The notes beneath the pieces are model-generated. The model worked only from the letters and a program-made list of their open reading frames with translations, had not been told where the DNA came from and searched no databases. A stretch of DNA of 64,000 bases, taken from Echinometra lucunter. Taxonomy: Eukaryota > Echinodermata > Echinoidea > Camarodonta > Echinometridae. The stretch lies in assembly GCA_029962745.1 (NCBI GenBank), contig CM057157.1:1483491-1547490 (forward strand), written 5' to 3'. Of this stretch, positions 50,046 through 61,639 are shown one piece after another. How positions within the stretch are numbered: the first letter of the stretch is position 1; each line of letters starts with the position of its first letter. Made by a program: the position numbers and the translations under genes.

Positions 50046-51737
50046 GGTTATTTTAAACCGAAATCAAGTGCTTGTATGTGGTGCAGTGCTTTAGAGGATC
50101 TAGCCTCGGCAGAGAGTGGAAGATAGGGAACTCATGCATTTAGAACAGAAATCAAGCCCTAAGGCTGTATTCTCAAGATGGTGTATAGAGGTAGAGGTAA
50201 ACAAATAAATGCACCAGGTATTCCACAAGGCAAAAGCTTTTGGTAGCAAAAGGACTACAAGGGAACAAAAACAAAGAGAGAAAAGAAAATCTTTGATGGT
50301 GGCTCATAACTTTAGGGGGCACTTGTAAAGGTTGGGTGCGCGTGTCAATCCGTAGGGATAAGCTGTTAGTGTGTTTCCATAATGCTTTTGAAGCTCTGAC
50401 TTGTGTCGGTAGCCTAGAGCATTTAGCAATCAAGAGTTGAGATTCTGTGCTGGGATGGTCCTCTCACAATGCTCCTGGTAATATTTTCAATAACCCCTGA
50501 TTGGTTTAAGGCTATACCTAACCATGAGATAGAAAGAGGTTCTAAACATCAGGAAGTCTTGGGGGTACTGCATCCTCAAGACTAATTTTTGTGAAACTCA
50601 GGTATGGACTTGAAATATCTCCCAATCTCTATTGCCACTCAGGAGTGACTCTGAATATTCAAGAGCAACTTGAGAGTTTTGTTTTTCAAGTTTTTAAGAA
50701 GTCCCGAGCCCAGACCCAGATGCTTACTTCTAGCTCACCTTGGTAAACCAATAGCATTGACATTTCAAGAATTCACCTGGTGTTTAACCCAGTCACTATC
50801 AGGGCACACATATTGTGCTTTGGTTCAATAACTTTGGATTCAGAGCCATAAGAAATATACCAGATCTATGGAAGGGTAGGAAGAAGAACTTTGGGCACAC
50901 ACTATGCCTATTTTCTTGCTGTACCACATGCCTTAACATGATCAGAAATTTGTAATCTGTTCAGTAAAGATATACATTAAAAGTTTAAAACACTTCAAAT
51001 TATTTGAGCAGAAATTCTTGTCCAATAGAAAACCAACAAATCTGACTTTCCAAAAACTTTTCTTTCCAGGAACCTTTAGCTACAGTACTTTCTTTTCATT
51101 TCTTTGGAGTTCTGTTTTGCTTTTCTCGAACTTTTTTCTTTATCTATTAGAGTCCTGTCTTTCTCCCACCATTACTTTGTATTCATCTATCAAATCACCT
51201 TCCTTCTCTCTCTCTCTCTCTCTCTGCACTTTCGCTACATTCTCGCACATCATGTTGCACATTTCCATTAAGATACAAGTAATAAATTTGGTGAAAGAGA
51301 AGCACGAGCATTCTACAGTTAACCTCTCATATTCAAGTAATCCCCTATTGTCCTGTACACAAAATCAAATTTGGATGTGTCAAACTTTCCTACATTCATC
51401 ATGAAAACTATGATCAATGTTTATAATGCTTCATCCTCGTTGATCTTTTAATCAAATTAACCTTTGCATGGACTGTTCATATTTCACAAGCAAAAATCTG
51501 AATCATGCTTTGTCAGCATCAATTAGTTACATATCGGTTCCCAATCTGGGCCACATCATTCTAATTGGCTTTGCTCATTGTTTGCTGGTAATGGAGATTT
51601 CTCCTGCAGTGAAATAGAAAGTTTGATTCACAACAAAGTGGTGTCCTTTTTAGCCATCCTGGACAGGATTCCTTTGTCTTTCACACAACCTTGTCCCATT
51701 TCTAGCCTTTGTATAAGCACTGTACTATTCAAAATGC

Positions 51738-52060
51738 ATTACAGCCTGGAAATGACAGGCTATTCAATCTCTAAATGTGTTTGTTCATTAATATTAATAA
51801 CGGAAATGAAGTACTAGTAATCCAATTTTTCAGTGTTTTGGGGTTGTTGTTTTTTTAATATGAGGCCTCACTAAATTCTTACTACACAAGAAAATGAAAT
51901 ATTATAGACCAATTTATTTGTGTATCTTTTTTCTTCAACCTCCTAAAAATAACAGAATACTGTTTATAGCCTACAGGTATCATGGCATTTTCATTTTCAT
52001 TTAAAAAAAAAAAAAAAAAAAAAAAAAGGATTACAGCCTGGTAATGACAGGCTTTTCAAT
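51738..52060. other. Segment flanked by ~30-bp direct repeats with a poly-A tract at one end
   Basis: attacagcctggaaatgaca (51738) recurs as attacagcctggtaatgaca at about 52031, with similarity over about 30 bases. The second copy is directly preceded by about 26 adenines. This is the layout of a retroposed insertion with a target duplication, although 30 bases is long and has mismatches. The insert itself is not recognised. Confidence 0.4.
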
Positions 52061-52355
52061 ACTTCAGATGCAGATTTATTTTCTACAACACTCAAGATGC
52101 TTATTAAAATTTGGGTAAATTACAAATAAGTGATCTTAACATACATGTACATAAAAATGGAATGAAATGTAAGTTCCAACCAGACAAGTAAAAAACAATT
52201 CAAAGGCTACAGTTTAGCCCAAAGGCCTTCTCCTCTGCTTTCTTTGATAAAAGGAAAGTATACATGCCCAATACCATAGGTTCTCAATAGGTCTTTTGAC
52301 TTTGTCCAAAACACTTATTCTAATCAATGTCTTTTTCTTGGAAAGTTATCTCTTA

Positions 52356-52611
52356 TATGAAGAGTTTGTTTGCAAAAGGGGTTAGATCCAGTTTTGTAAC
52401 TTCAGAGAAAAATGCATTTGTTTGCCAGGTTTTGTACAGGCGTCTACGGAAAAGTGAAATTAGAGAGACCTTTTTGTTCAAGAGTGCTTTAAAAATTTAG
52501 CTTGGTAATTTTGTTCAAAAGACAGAAACACAGTTGAATAATGTTCTGATATCAATAACTCAGTTTTCATCGAAAGTGGATCTAACCCCTTTTGCAAACA
52601 AGCTCTTCATA
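52356..52611. mobile_element. MITE with 36-bp terminal inverted repeats
   Basis: 256 bp. The left end TATGAAGAGTTTGTTTGCAA is mirrored at the right end with one mismatch, and the match continues through AAGGGGTTAGATCCA. The middle is AT-rich and non-coding. Confidence 0.85.
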
Positions 52612-53913
52612 TGTACATGAACCCTGAACTACTTAGATAATCCCATGATATTATTCTCTGTACCTCTCAGTTCAAATTATGCATTTATTCTTCAAGTTGG
52701 CCGGATGATTTTAGCACTCACATCAGAGCTTTCCCTCTCTTTCATCAAATAAAAAGTTTATCCATGAAGGAAGAGAGAGCCAACGGCCTCATTTGTCAGT
52801 TTTTCTCCATTGAAGATGAAGCAAAGCAAGTCAGATATAGTGTATAATTCCCTGCATCGCTACCCATCCAATCTAATTTATCATTCTCAATTAAATCTCT
52901 TTGTTTCGATGGAGCGTGCAACCCACATTTGTTTATGACTTGAGGTCTTGTGCTATTAACAGCCATGGTGAGATTGTCTTCTTGCCTTTCAACATGCTTG
53001 GGGTTGGGATTTAACCAGTGCGCACTGCTTTATGTACGTAATGCATGCACCAGACTAAAGTAATATGCTTTATCAGACTTTCTTTTAAATCTTTTGCCTA
53101 CTATTATTTTGATCTAAATGGGCATTTTGAATGACTTGTTAATCCTAGGAATAAACCACATATACCCTGCAAGTACAGACAAAAAGGACTACATGTACAT
53201 CTATTAAAACAAACTTACCCGAGGATAAATGAAACAAGAAACATCAACCTGGATTACGCTTCTACAGGCATGTGTGAGAAATGTCAGTTGTTATTAGTTT
53301 TAATTTATCCGATTCCTCGCTCTTCCTTCACCTTTTACTTCAATCTCCTTCCCCTTGCTATCTTTGTATCACTCTCACAAGATTTCAAGTAATAGAAATG
53401 GTCAAGGCTTCAGGCTAACAAAAACCTGCAAACATGGCTTCGGCTGATCTTCAAATAGAAAAATTTCAAGAAAAAGCAATATATGCTGTCTGCATAGAGA
53501 AAGATGTTAAGTTTTATGTTAATTGATATGAATTAATACTCTCCTGGTTCTATTAAAGCAAACAACATGCCACAAGACAGGAAGGCAATCAGGCTAGCTG
53601 GGCAACTATAGGGCAAACTCAGCAATGCAACGCAACATTTAGGTTTTAAGAATTTAAAATTCATTCTACACATCAAAGCTCTGAACAGCAAACAATGTCA
53701 TGTTCTTGCAGGATGTCACCTCTTGAATTTATCATAATTACTTCTCTATATATTCCTATCAAATAATCTTGAATTTGAGTGTTCTGAAAAATGCAAAACT
53801 TGATGCAAATATAAGCAACTGATAAAGCTTCTTCGTTAAGACAGCCATTTTCTGCCAAGGCCAAGTCTGCACTAGTGCCAAGTTAGCCTGAGTTAACAGG
53901 AACATCATCTTAC

Positions 53914-54130
53914 CACACTGAGGCAGAGAAGCTCTCTCTTGACAAAGTCCAATCTTCTCTTCTCTACAGCTGATAGGTATGTCTGTAGTCTAGAGTAGGA
54001 GTATGGGTAGCAGTAAGCAAACTGATAGAGATCAGTCTCCTTATCGAAGCAGAAAGCAAATGACATCACATAGTTCTTCCTATGGTCTGGACATCGGTAG
54101 TAGTATACATTCTTCGATGGTATCCTCTGC
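53914..54130 (-). CDS. AGBL4: AGBL4/CCP6 coding exon 4
   Basis: This 217-base exon has acceptor ctattcttcag and donor GTG|gtaaga. After completing Trp it reads QRIPSKN, then VYYYRCPDHRKNYVMSFAF, CFDKETDLYQFAYCYPYSYS and RLQTYLSAVEKRR, ending in LLCLSV at phase 0. The FAYCYPYSYSRLQ.YL stretch is the CCP-family FxYxYPYTYxxL motif at the end of the N-terminal domain, just before the peptidase domain. The last dozen residues look less conserved than the rest, judged from memory of vertebrate CCP6. A degraded LINE fragment begins about 105 bases upstream of the acceptor. Confidence 0.94.
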
Positions 54131-54236
54131 CTGAAGAATAGAGGACAAGGAATATAATGTCAGTAGTCAAGAGAAATGCATACCTGCCAACCCTGACAGC
54201 CAAGAAATAGGAACAGTTGGCAGGTATGGAAGTGGG

Positions 54237-54506
54237 TTGAGATGGATTTGTCGTGTGTTGAGAAGGGAAGATCATGAGCCTGTGAAAAGAGTGTGGGATC
54301 GGGAAGTGGATGGCACAAGAGGAAAAAGAAGACCAAAGACTACAGCCAGGAAGTATACAGTGAAGGAAGAAGCTGTAAGGTTGGTCTAACAGGAGAGGAT
54401 TCTGGAGACAAGAACAAATGGAGGGAGTGTTATCATGCATGGCATGAAAGTCAGTGAGGGAAGAGGGAAAATTTTGACTTCATTAAATGATAATGATGAT
54501 GATGAT
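54237..54506 (+). mobile_element. 5'-truncated non-LTR retrotransposon (LINE) remnant
   Basis: Bases 54237-54353 translate as LRWICRVLRREDHEP followed by VKRVWDREVDGTRGKRRPK. This is the characteristic C-terminal end of LINE reverse-transcriptase ORFs (R-W-x-G/C-x-V-x-R-R pattern with a later G-x-R-x-x-x-R-P-K). A short 3' region ends in a (GAT)n tract, a common tail in RTE-like elements. There is no RT core, so it is a dead fragment. It is antisense to CCP6, about 105 bases from the exon ending at 54130. A small inverted repeat (atacctgccaac / gttggcaggtat, 54180-54228) adjoins it. Confidence 0.75.
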
Positions 54507-56779
54507 TCCTTCATTAATCAGAGTTTATTAAGTGACTATTCAAAATAAGTTACAAACTACTGACCTCACCATTCTTCAGACAGCTCTGAATTTTATTTAT
54601 AAAAAGAATGCTTCTTGAATCCAATTCATATTCAGGACTACATGAAAGAGTTCAACCCACTGAAAAAGTGGCTTTCATTTAAGAGTGTTTCAAATACAGG
54701 ACTACAAACTACAAGACACCTGTATGGATGCTTCATAACAATATTCCATTAACAGGTTTACATTGATTTTGGATCTGCCTATCTTCAAAGTATGTTATCA
54801 TCAAATGTAAAATGATCAGAATGTACTGTGATATCTTTATTTCAAAGACAGAACTAAGACAGCTTTGGGGTGGGGCCATATCAGATTTTTCAGGATAAAA
54901 TTTCTCCATAAGGGAAAGTTTAATCTTATTGCCATAAAAGAGGTATAATGGAGGGAAAAAATTAAGATTTTTTTTTCTGGGCTACTTTTGAGCCCAATCA
55001 CCCCAATTTTCTATGTTGTATTACAATTTACAATGGAACCTTTGAGAATTTCAGGGGCTCTTTTCAAGTTTTCTAGGGCTCTTTTGGGCATTTTGAAGGT
55101 GAATTCGCACCAAGCCCTTTTGTGATTTTTCCCTGATGATGGAACTGTAGATCAGAAGATGACATGAATTAACATGACACTTTTATTTTCACTTGATAGT
55201 TTTTTTCTAATCCAAGCACTTGTTATCAGCTTGATACAGTAACCAGAAACTAAAGTTTTAGGTATGGTCTGAAACAGGCACTGTATGGGACACAAAATAG
55301 CTGGGATTTGCCCATAAAAGAAACCTACATGTACATGTATGTAGTAAGTAAATTAAGCACTAAAAACAGCTCTATAAAAAAACAAACCAAAAAGTAGAAT
55401 ACACATGTATTTACAATAAATATACAATGCAAGCTTAATAGCATATTTGAAAAGCAATTGAAAAACATTCTCCCAATGTCTTTGCATCAATTAAAGTTTG
55501 CTTTACAAAAAATTCACATACTTTAAACGTACAAAATATGGTGAAATATTTTCAATGATATTAAACATAATTTGATCTATTTCTGTGCACATGAGTGTCC
55601 TAAAGACTAGCACTGCAATCAATCAAAGCTAATAAGTCAACGTCAATCATACTTAGCCTGAAAGCTACTAATGGAATCATCCCATCACCCATACCATTCC
55701 AGCATATATTTCTGGCCTCCAATAACAAAAAATTCATTAATTCCTAATAAATGTGAAATCTTGGGAGAGGAAAGTGGGAGCCAGGCCTCAATGAAAGGCC
55801 TTTGTCTGTTCAGAATGCATCCTGCATTGATTGATAATGGCACTGGAGTGAATTGCCTCTGGCCCTCTAGGAACCACTTCCCATCTCTACCCACACCAAG
55901 CCAAATAAACTTCACTCCAACACTGCAAGTGGTGCATCATCCACAATCACTTGCCACTGTGAATGGGTTCAATCTTGCAGTGTTGGACTTTTGAGAATGG
56001 ATGGGACATCCTACCATGTATGAACAAAGTTAATGCAGGGGTGCTTATAAGCCCAGGATGAGGCTGGTTATAGCAGAGTATGGAGTAGAAATGTATAAAA
56101 GATGTATAATTGTCTTAGTATACCACAGACAGGCAGCATGGGGTTAATTATAAACACCTTTAAGTGCCTTGGGTCAAGCATACAGGGTGAGTTTAATTAA
56201 TACATGGTGACAAAGAGAATTTTCATGGGGGAAAAAAGATCATTTGAAAAAATACAAAAGTTGCCTGCTACAGAAAGGTCCTCACACCATTCTGGCAAAG
56301 GAATTTGTAAAATAATGAACACTTTATTCATTCTTTCTTAGTTCATGTGATGTACCAATAAACATAATGTACTCATATATTGATCCCAACATGTCAGGTT
56401 GGCTTAACATTCAATGAAAAAAAAGTAATTTGATGAATTTCATCCCCCCCTCCCCCGCTTTCTCCCTTTTTCATTTTTTTTTCCTTTTCATTTCCTTGTC
56501 ATGGATGCTCTCTTGTTGCAATCCATCTAATTTGTTCTTCTTTTCGGATTCCACGGACCACAGAAACAAGAGATAATATCAAAATGCCAAACTCTAGAAA
56601 CTCTAAAATTGTGAAAGAGAACTTAGATCAAAATTCTACAAAATGAAATATTTCATTTTAAAGCTATATGACAGAAATAGAGCATGATTTTTCGGGGGTG
56701 GTCACAGAATCAGTAAAACCTATGATAAGCCCTTCACAAAAACAAAAATCAGCAAAATGAAAATGAACAAATCACTTAA
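54507..56779. other. Intron between CCP6 exons, nothing recognised
   Basis: Unique AT-rich sequence. The 107-codon frame at 55671-55994 overlaps an opposing frame and lacks family similarity or splice support. Confidence 0.55.
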
Positions 56780-57199
56780 GGTGCTCTCACACTGGCACTA
56801 TGGTCTACCTATGGCTATGGACCGTATTTAGCAGAGTTTGGTTGTACTGACATGAAGTAAGATGGTCATACAGTCAAATTCGATCCATAATGGTCAAGTA
56901 CGGTCCACGACAGTCTTCTAACGGTTGTTGTAAGGTTGTTGTATGGTTTAATTTGGTTATTTTGGATCAGTTGGTCTGACTCGGTCAGAAAAGAAGTTTT
57001 GAACATGTTCAAACTTTCTCTCCAACCGTCATTCCTACGGTCTGTACTACAGTTCATAGAACGGTTCTTGTCCAGTCTAACAAGGCCTTATTACAGCAGT
57101 ATGGTCCAGAATGGTCCAGAACAGTCAGTGATGGTCACTTTTAATCGTCACTGACTGTCACGAACCCACTCTTACTGTAGCTCAAGAGTGAGAGCACCT
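56780..57199. mobile_element. TTAA-flanked element family 4
   Basis: A 420-bp element flanked by TTAA (56776-56779, 57200-57203), with terminal repeats (A)GGTGCTCTCAC. The interior is crowded with short motifs of the form TATGGTC / ACGGTCC / ATGGTCCAG on both strands, that is, multiple subterminal repeats. No transposase. It lies in the 3.6-kb intron between exons 53914-54130 and 57739-57833. Confidence 0.78.
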
Positions 57200-57738
57200 T
57201 TAATAACTAACATTTGATGAGATGTCAAAATGAAGTCCTCTATTCTCTATTTGACTGAGAGACCAGACAGTCATCTTGCCTGTGTTCTCTACTCACTTCA
57301 TTTCATTTACAAGTATTCAGTCAGATTTCAAGCACCAAATATCCTGAATGATCTTCAGTCTAAGTACCTAACATTCTAATTATTGCTGTAATTGAATATA
57401 TTTCCACTTTTTTAATCTTGAACAAAATAAAGCTCTCCTGAGCTTTGTATAGAAGAGGGCAAATAGACAATCTCCTTCAAAAGAAAGCTCTGGCCAATGA
57501 ACTAAACATTAAAAAGGAGAAAAAGACAGACAAACAGAGAGAGAGAGATGACTCCAAAGCAAAACATAAATCAATACAGACAAAGGATATGAAATCCGTA
57601 AGTACAAATATTCAATATGCCTTAAAGTGGAGGGATTAATTTTGGCTGTATGTAAACAGGTTTTTCCTCTCTTAAAAAAAGACAGAACAATGTAGCAATC
57701 ATGTTATTCAACATTCTATGACCCTTGCATGACCTTAC

Positions 57739-57833
57739 CATCTTGTCCTGCTAGATGACTTGACCATTGGTGCCATACCCTCTCTGTACAAGCTCTTTGT
57801 CTTGCTGAAGTTGACAATGTTGAAAATCACACG
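57739..57833 (-). CDS. AGBL4: AGBL4/CCP6 coding exon 3
   Basis: This 95-base exon has acceptor cttgcag and donor ATG|gtaagg. In phase 0 it reads RVIFNIVNFSKTKSLYREG, then MAPMVKSSSRTR and the first two bases of a Trp codon. The FNIVNFSKTKSLY...GM.P block is shared by the whole cytosolic carboxypeptidase family and is one of the most conserved parts of the N-terminal domain. The split Trp (TG|G) is completed by the first base of the exon at 54130, which supports the model strongly. Nothing looks disrupted. Confidence 0.94.
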
Positions 57834-58655
57834 CTGCAAGAAAAAAATACAAGTAAATTTCAGACAATACAAATAAGGCAACATACAGTTACCGACATTC
57901 CATCCCTTGATTATCCCTGCAATTTTCTCAGCATTTATTCCAACATGGAGAAAGTTATTGAAGTTTCAGAGGTGCACTGTCTTTCTTCAGTACAAGCATA
58001 AAACTCTCCTGTACAAGCACAATTGTGTAATAAAGAATTGGATTGATAATAATTCCAATCAACCTGCAGGCTAGCTTTGTAACTGTATCAGATATGTTCA
58101 TAGTTCAAATTTATTGGTCAAGTATGAATTCATATTTAAATGCATGTACATGTACATACATGTACATCTGGCATGAGAATTCCCTGCAAGTCTTTTAAGA
58201 ATTCAAAATTTTTGGCAAGTCTTGAGCAAAAAGCAAAAAACAAAACAAAACAAAAAACTGTACTGTCCTCTGGAAGAAGAATGGAAAACTTTGGTCGCCA
58301 TACATGTAATTTAAGAAGAAAAAAAAAAACTGCTATCATCTTCAGCTCTATATGTAATAGACCTGTTACTAATGCATTTCAATTATGCATGTTTCTCTCA
58401 AAAAAAGTGGTTACAAACTATTCAGTTCACATGTTAAGGCATCATAATAGATGGAATTCAGTTTGCATACATTAGCTGTTGCTGTGTACAGCAAGGTTCT
58501 TGGTTGTCAAGGGAAACCTTTGTTTAACAAGTAATCATAAAATCAGTAAACTGGTCTATTGCTACTAGAAGACATATTCTCTGGAAGTAGCACTTGTAAT
58601 TACAAAATGGAATGAAGCTTTGTTTGGCAAGTAATTGAATGACAACAGTACTGAC

Positions 58656-58780
58656 CTGATCAGCCTTGGTATTCTCCACTGTGAAGTTGAACCAAACTCT
58701 AAACCTTGGATTACATGTATCAGGTCTGACAAACAAGTCATATTCATGTTCTGTGATGTAGTCAACTCGACCAAGATTAC
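58656..58780 (-). CDS. AGBL4: AGBL4/CCP6 coding exon 2 (of those in window)
   Basis: This 125-base exon has acceptor tatctgccag and donor CAG|gtcagt. Starting with GT to complete Gly, it reads NLGRVDYITEHEYDLFV and then RPDTCNPRFRVWFNFTVEN, ending TKADQ in phase 0. The RPDTCNPRFRVWFNF segment is a signature of CCP6 and its relatives and forms strands of the N-terminal beta-sandwich that packs against the peptidase domain (family knowledge). A longer open frame continues into the intron on both sides, but conservation stops at the splice sites. The next intron is short (822 bases). Confidence 0.94.
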
Positions 58781-59342
58781 CTGGCAGATAAACAGTATGT
58801 ATACAGGATTTTTAAATAAAGGGTTGTTCACATATGCCCCAGTTAGCCGCTCCCATAAATCTGTAGTGGATTGTAGGTGTAGTGTACTACAGCACACATG
58901 TATTTAATGAGTATGTGTACAGCACCATTGTTAAGTCACTCATTCCTACTCCTTTCATCTTGAATTAAATCAAAGGACTGCACATTTTCCCCCATTTTTT
59001 ACACAGTTATCAACAGCATGTTTGAACTTGTAATCATTTATTCATTAATTCATTAATTTGTCTTTTTCAGTGGGATGGCTCCATCAGTGATTGAGCACTG
59101 TTTTCCATGCAGGCCCTACCACAAAAATGCAAAGAATACAAACATACTGATATAAACAACAAACTGAACTGACAAAATTCATTACAAAATATATTTTCGA
59201 TCACTCTAAACAATACATCTTTAATATGGACCAGCACAAAGATACATTGCAGTTAATTGGTTCAAACAAGTTTATGGTCATCAACAATAATTATAACCAT
59301 TAAAAGGTGGGATTTTTTTTCCATTAAGAACGGGTATTTTAA

Positions 59343-59518
59343 TATGGGTGTTGCAAGAAGGTTGCAATCAATTGCAAATAATTGCTAATTTTGAAACAAC
59401 CATTCTGATTGGCTCAGGGTCTGCCCTTTTAAGAAGACATGCATGCAACAATGATTTTGATTGGCCAGTGACAATCAGTTGCAACTTGCAATCGATTGCA
59501 ACTTTCTTGCAACACCCC
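59343..59518. mobile_element. Short inverted-repeat MITE, probable TTAA family 5
   Basis: A 176-bp palindromic element with arms GGGTGTTGCAAGAAGGTTGC / GGGTGTTGCAAGAAAGTTGC, followed by further GATTGCAA inverted motifs. TTAA is present at 59339-59342 and 59519-59522, although the first three bases of the left end do not match the right. Non-coding; in the intron between 58780 and 63280. Confidence 0.75.
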
Positions 59519-59831
59519 TTAAGAGTCTTTTCTGAATTGATGATTAAAGCACTGTACAATAATACATGAAAGCAACAAGTTCTTCTTGGTATCTAGGAAT
59601 TCACCTATTTTGATGCTGTACTAAAATTGGTGTACTATCACATGCACTGTTCAAAAAGTTATTATCTGGGTTTCCAACCATGCAGAATGACAGAAGTTAG
59701 TATTTCTTTCTGAGTTTCAGTTGATGGAATAAATGAATACAAAATATAAGATGAATTCATGTACATGTACCTAGCATAGATTTCATAGCCCTCCCCACCC
59801 CCCCCCCCTCCCATTTCTTCAACATGTACAT

Positions 59832-60198
59832 GTAGAGGTGTCGTGGTCTAGTGGATATGTCACCGGACTGTAGATCTCGTGGTCCGAGTTCAAATCCCGG
59901 CGCGGCACTAATGTCCTTTGGCAAGATATGAATCTACATTTGCCACTCTCCACCCAGGTGTTAAGTGGGTACCCGGTAGGATGCGAAAGTCATTGTGATT
60001 TGTTTAGCATTGTGCGCGCCTGCAAAAGGCGCCTGGCTGGAATGCTCCCTAGGGATTGGAGAAGGTGCATACATTGTATGCGGGCAAGCCTGAATCCGAT
60101 GACCGGGGTAATGATAATTCTGTAAAGCGCTTAGAGACTCTCTTGGAGATGTATTAGGCGCTATATAAATCCAGAATATTATTATTATATTATTATTT
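59832..60198 (+). mobile_element. Complete tRNA-derived SINE
   Basis: About 365 bp. The head resembles a tRNA gene: A box TGGTCTAGTGG, B box GAGTTCAAATCC, then CCGGCGCGGC. The body is GCACTAATGTCCTTTGGCAA with a CCACTCTCCACCCAGGTGTT block. The 3' part TAAAGCGCTTAGAGAC...GCGCTATATAAAT ends in an (ATT)n tail, the arrangement of deuterostome and other metazoan SINEs that use a LINE-like tail. It is in the intron between 58780 and 63280, antisense to CCP6. It is not a functional tRNA gene. Confidence 0.88.
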
Positions 60199-60590
60199 AA
60201 CAAAGCTAATTTATCCACCCATGTACTGGATCAATACCATTGAATAAGCCCTACCAAGATAAAGAAAAGACCCTAGCTTAATTCCTGGTCTTTATGCTTC
60301 AGACTGACAAGGTGTCAAGTATTACGCTTTGCTATTGTACATGTAAGTGCAATTCATCAGAACAGATTGCTTCTTTACTTCTTCCGTAAGCTGTTTAACC
60401 AATTCATTCTTTTCATCAATTCAGTCAACACAGCCTCTTTCTTGTTTTAGTCTCATTTTCTCCCCTGCCACGTTTCTTTTCTCTTTATCACAAGAAGCTA
60501 CATGACACTCCTGGATCTTTTGATCCAACTCAAGAGATAACTTGATGAGACTGGAGTTTCATATTTTCATATTGTACAGTTTTAGGGTAT

Positions 60591-61639
60591 CAGGGGCGCG
60601 TTTCATGAAACCATCATAACTACAAGATCAGCGACATCTCGGCGATGTCGCTCAACTTGTCCGCCAAGTGTTTCACAAAGCCGTCTTTGCCAAGATCAAT
60701 GACAACTTCCCTGACAAATGACTTGTCGCTCCTCCGAACCTGTCATATCTTTTTAGCACACCATCACAAGTCACCTTTTCGTCAGGATATGGGCAGCGCA
60801 TTGGGGCAGCGAAGAAATAACGAATGCTTTTTAGTAAGACAATTATTTCTTAAATTTCATTCACTGAATGATTAAACAGTTACTGCATACACATGTACAT
60901 GTACATGTATATTGATATAAAAATACAGCATCAATATCCCACATGTTATTATGATGTTTTAACTCTCCAGTAAGTATTTGAGATTCATATTAATTGTCCC
61001 CACATAAGTCTACCATAAAATACAGTGTACAGAGTAGTCTGCATTTACAAACCCATAAGAATGATGACGATTCATTATGTATGTATTTTTGCTATATTAT
61101 TTCATTCTTGGAAGTATGATATTTAATAAAATCATTTCATATACATTATCAAACAAATTCAAGTCGAAATTTGGGGCAGGAAACGTCCAAATTCAATTTG
61201 ATAATGAAAACAAAACAGACAAGGTCTTAATTCAATAATCTATCAATTACGGTATCCTCCAGATCACAAATCTAGATTCGCAAATCGCAACATCACATTT
61301 TAGTTTTTAAATTTTATATATTGCTACATGTAGATGTTATCATTTAACATATTTTTTCATATGAATGCAATCTCTTTATTATTTTTATGAATTCTCAATG
61401 ATATTTTCTAGATTTTGGGACAGTTATTGCAAAGCTGAGTTGAAAATTGTGTTTGGATAAATGACGATAAATCTAGTGGATTGCGATAAAGACTATTTTT
61501 TCTAGCCGGTAGTATCGATATCACTAATTTGAGAGATGTCAGTCTTTCGTGAAACACTTTGTCAGCTTCATGACATCTCCGTAGATCATCGGCAAGAGAT
61601 ATGACTGTCATGGAGTTGGTTTCATGAAACGCTCCCCTG
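60591..61639. mobile_element. Inverted-repeat element with CAGGGG termini (hAT-like, non-autonomous)
   Basis: About 1.05 kb. The termini CAGGGGCGCGTTTCATGAAA and CAGGGGAGCGTTTCATGAAA are near-identical inverted repeats. Diverged subterminal blocks containing AAGTGTTTCAC and GACATCTC motifs recur on both sides. CAGGG termini are typical of hAT elements (established knowledge), but no matching 8-bp target duplication is visible. No transposase. Confidence 0.68.

Larger units (their letters stand above)
49335..52355. other. Large intron, mostly unremarkable
   Basis: Contains the octamer block (49820-50045), a short (CT)n at 51206-51226 and the poly-A-flanked segment. No splice-bounded conserved frame recognised. 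Confidence 0.55.

Noticed and set aside
55671..55994. 107-codon frame in the CCP6 intron
   Set aside because: An overlapping frame is open on the opposite strand, there is no recognisable domain, and no splice-bounded conserved segment was found.
59832..59905. Functional tRNA gene
   Set aside because: A and B boxes are present, but the sequence continues into a SINE body with an ATT tail, and the tRNA fold is imperfect.
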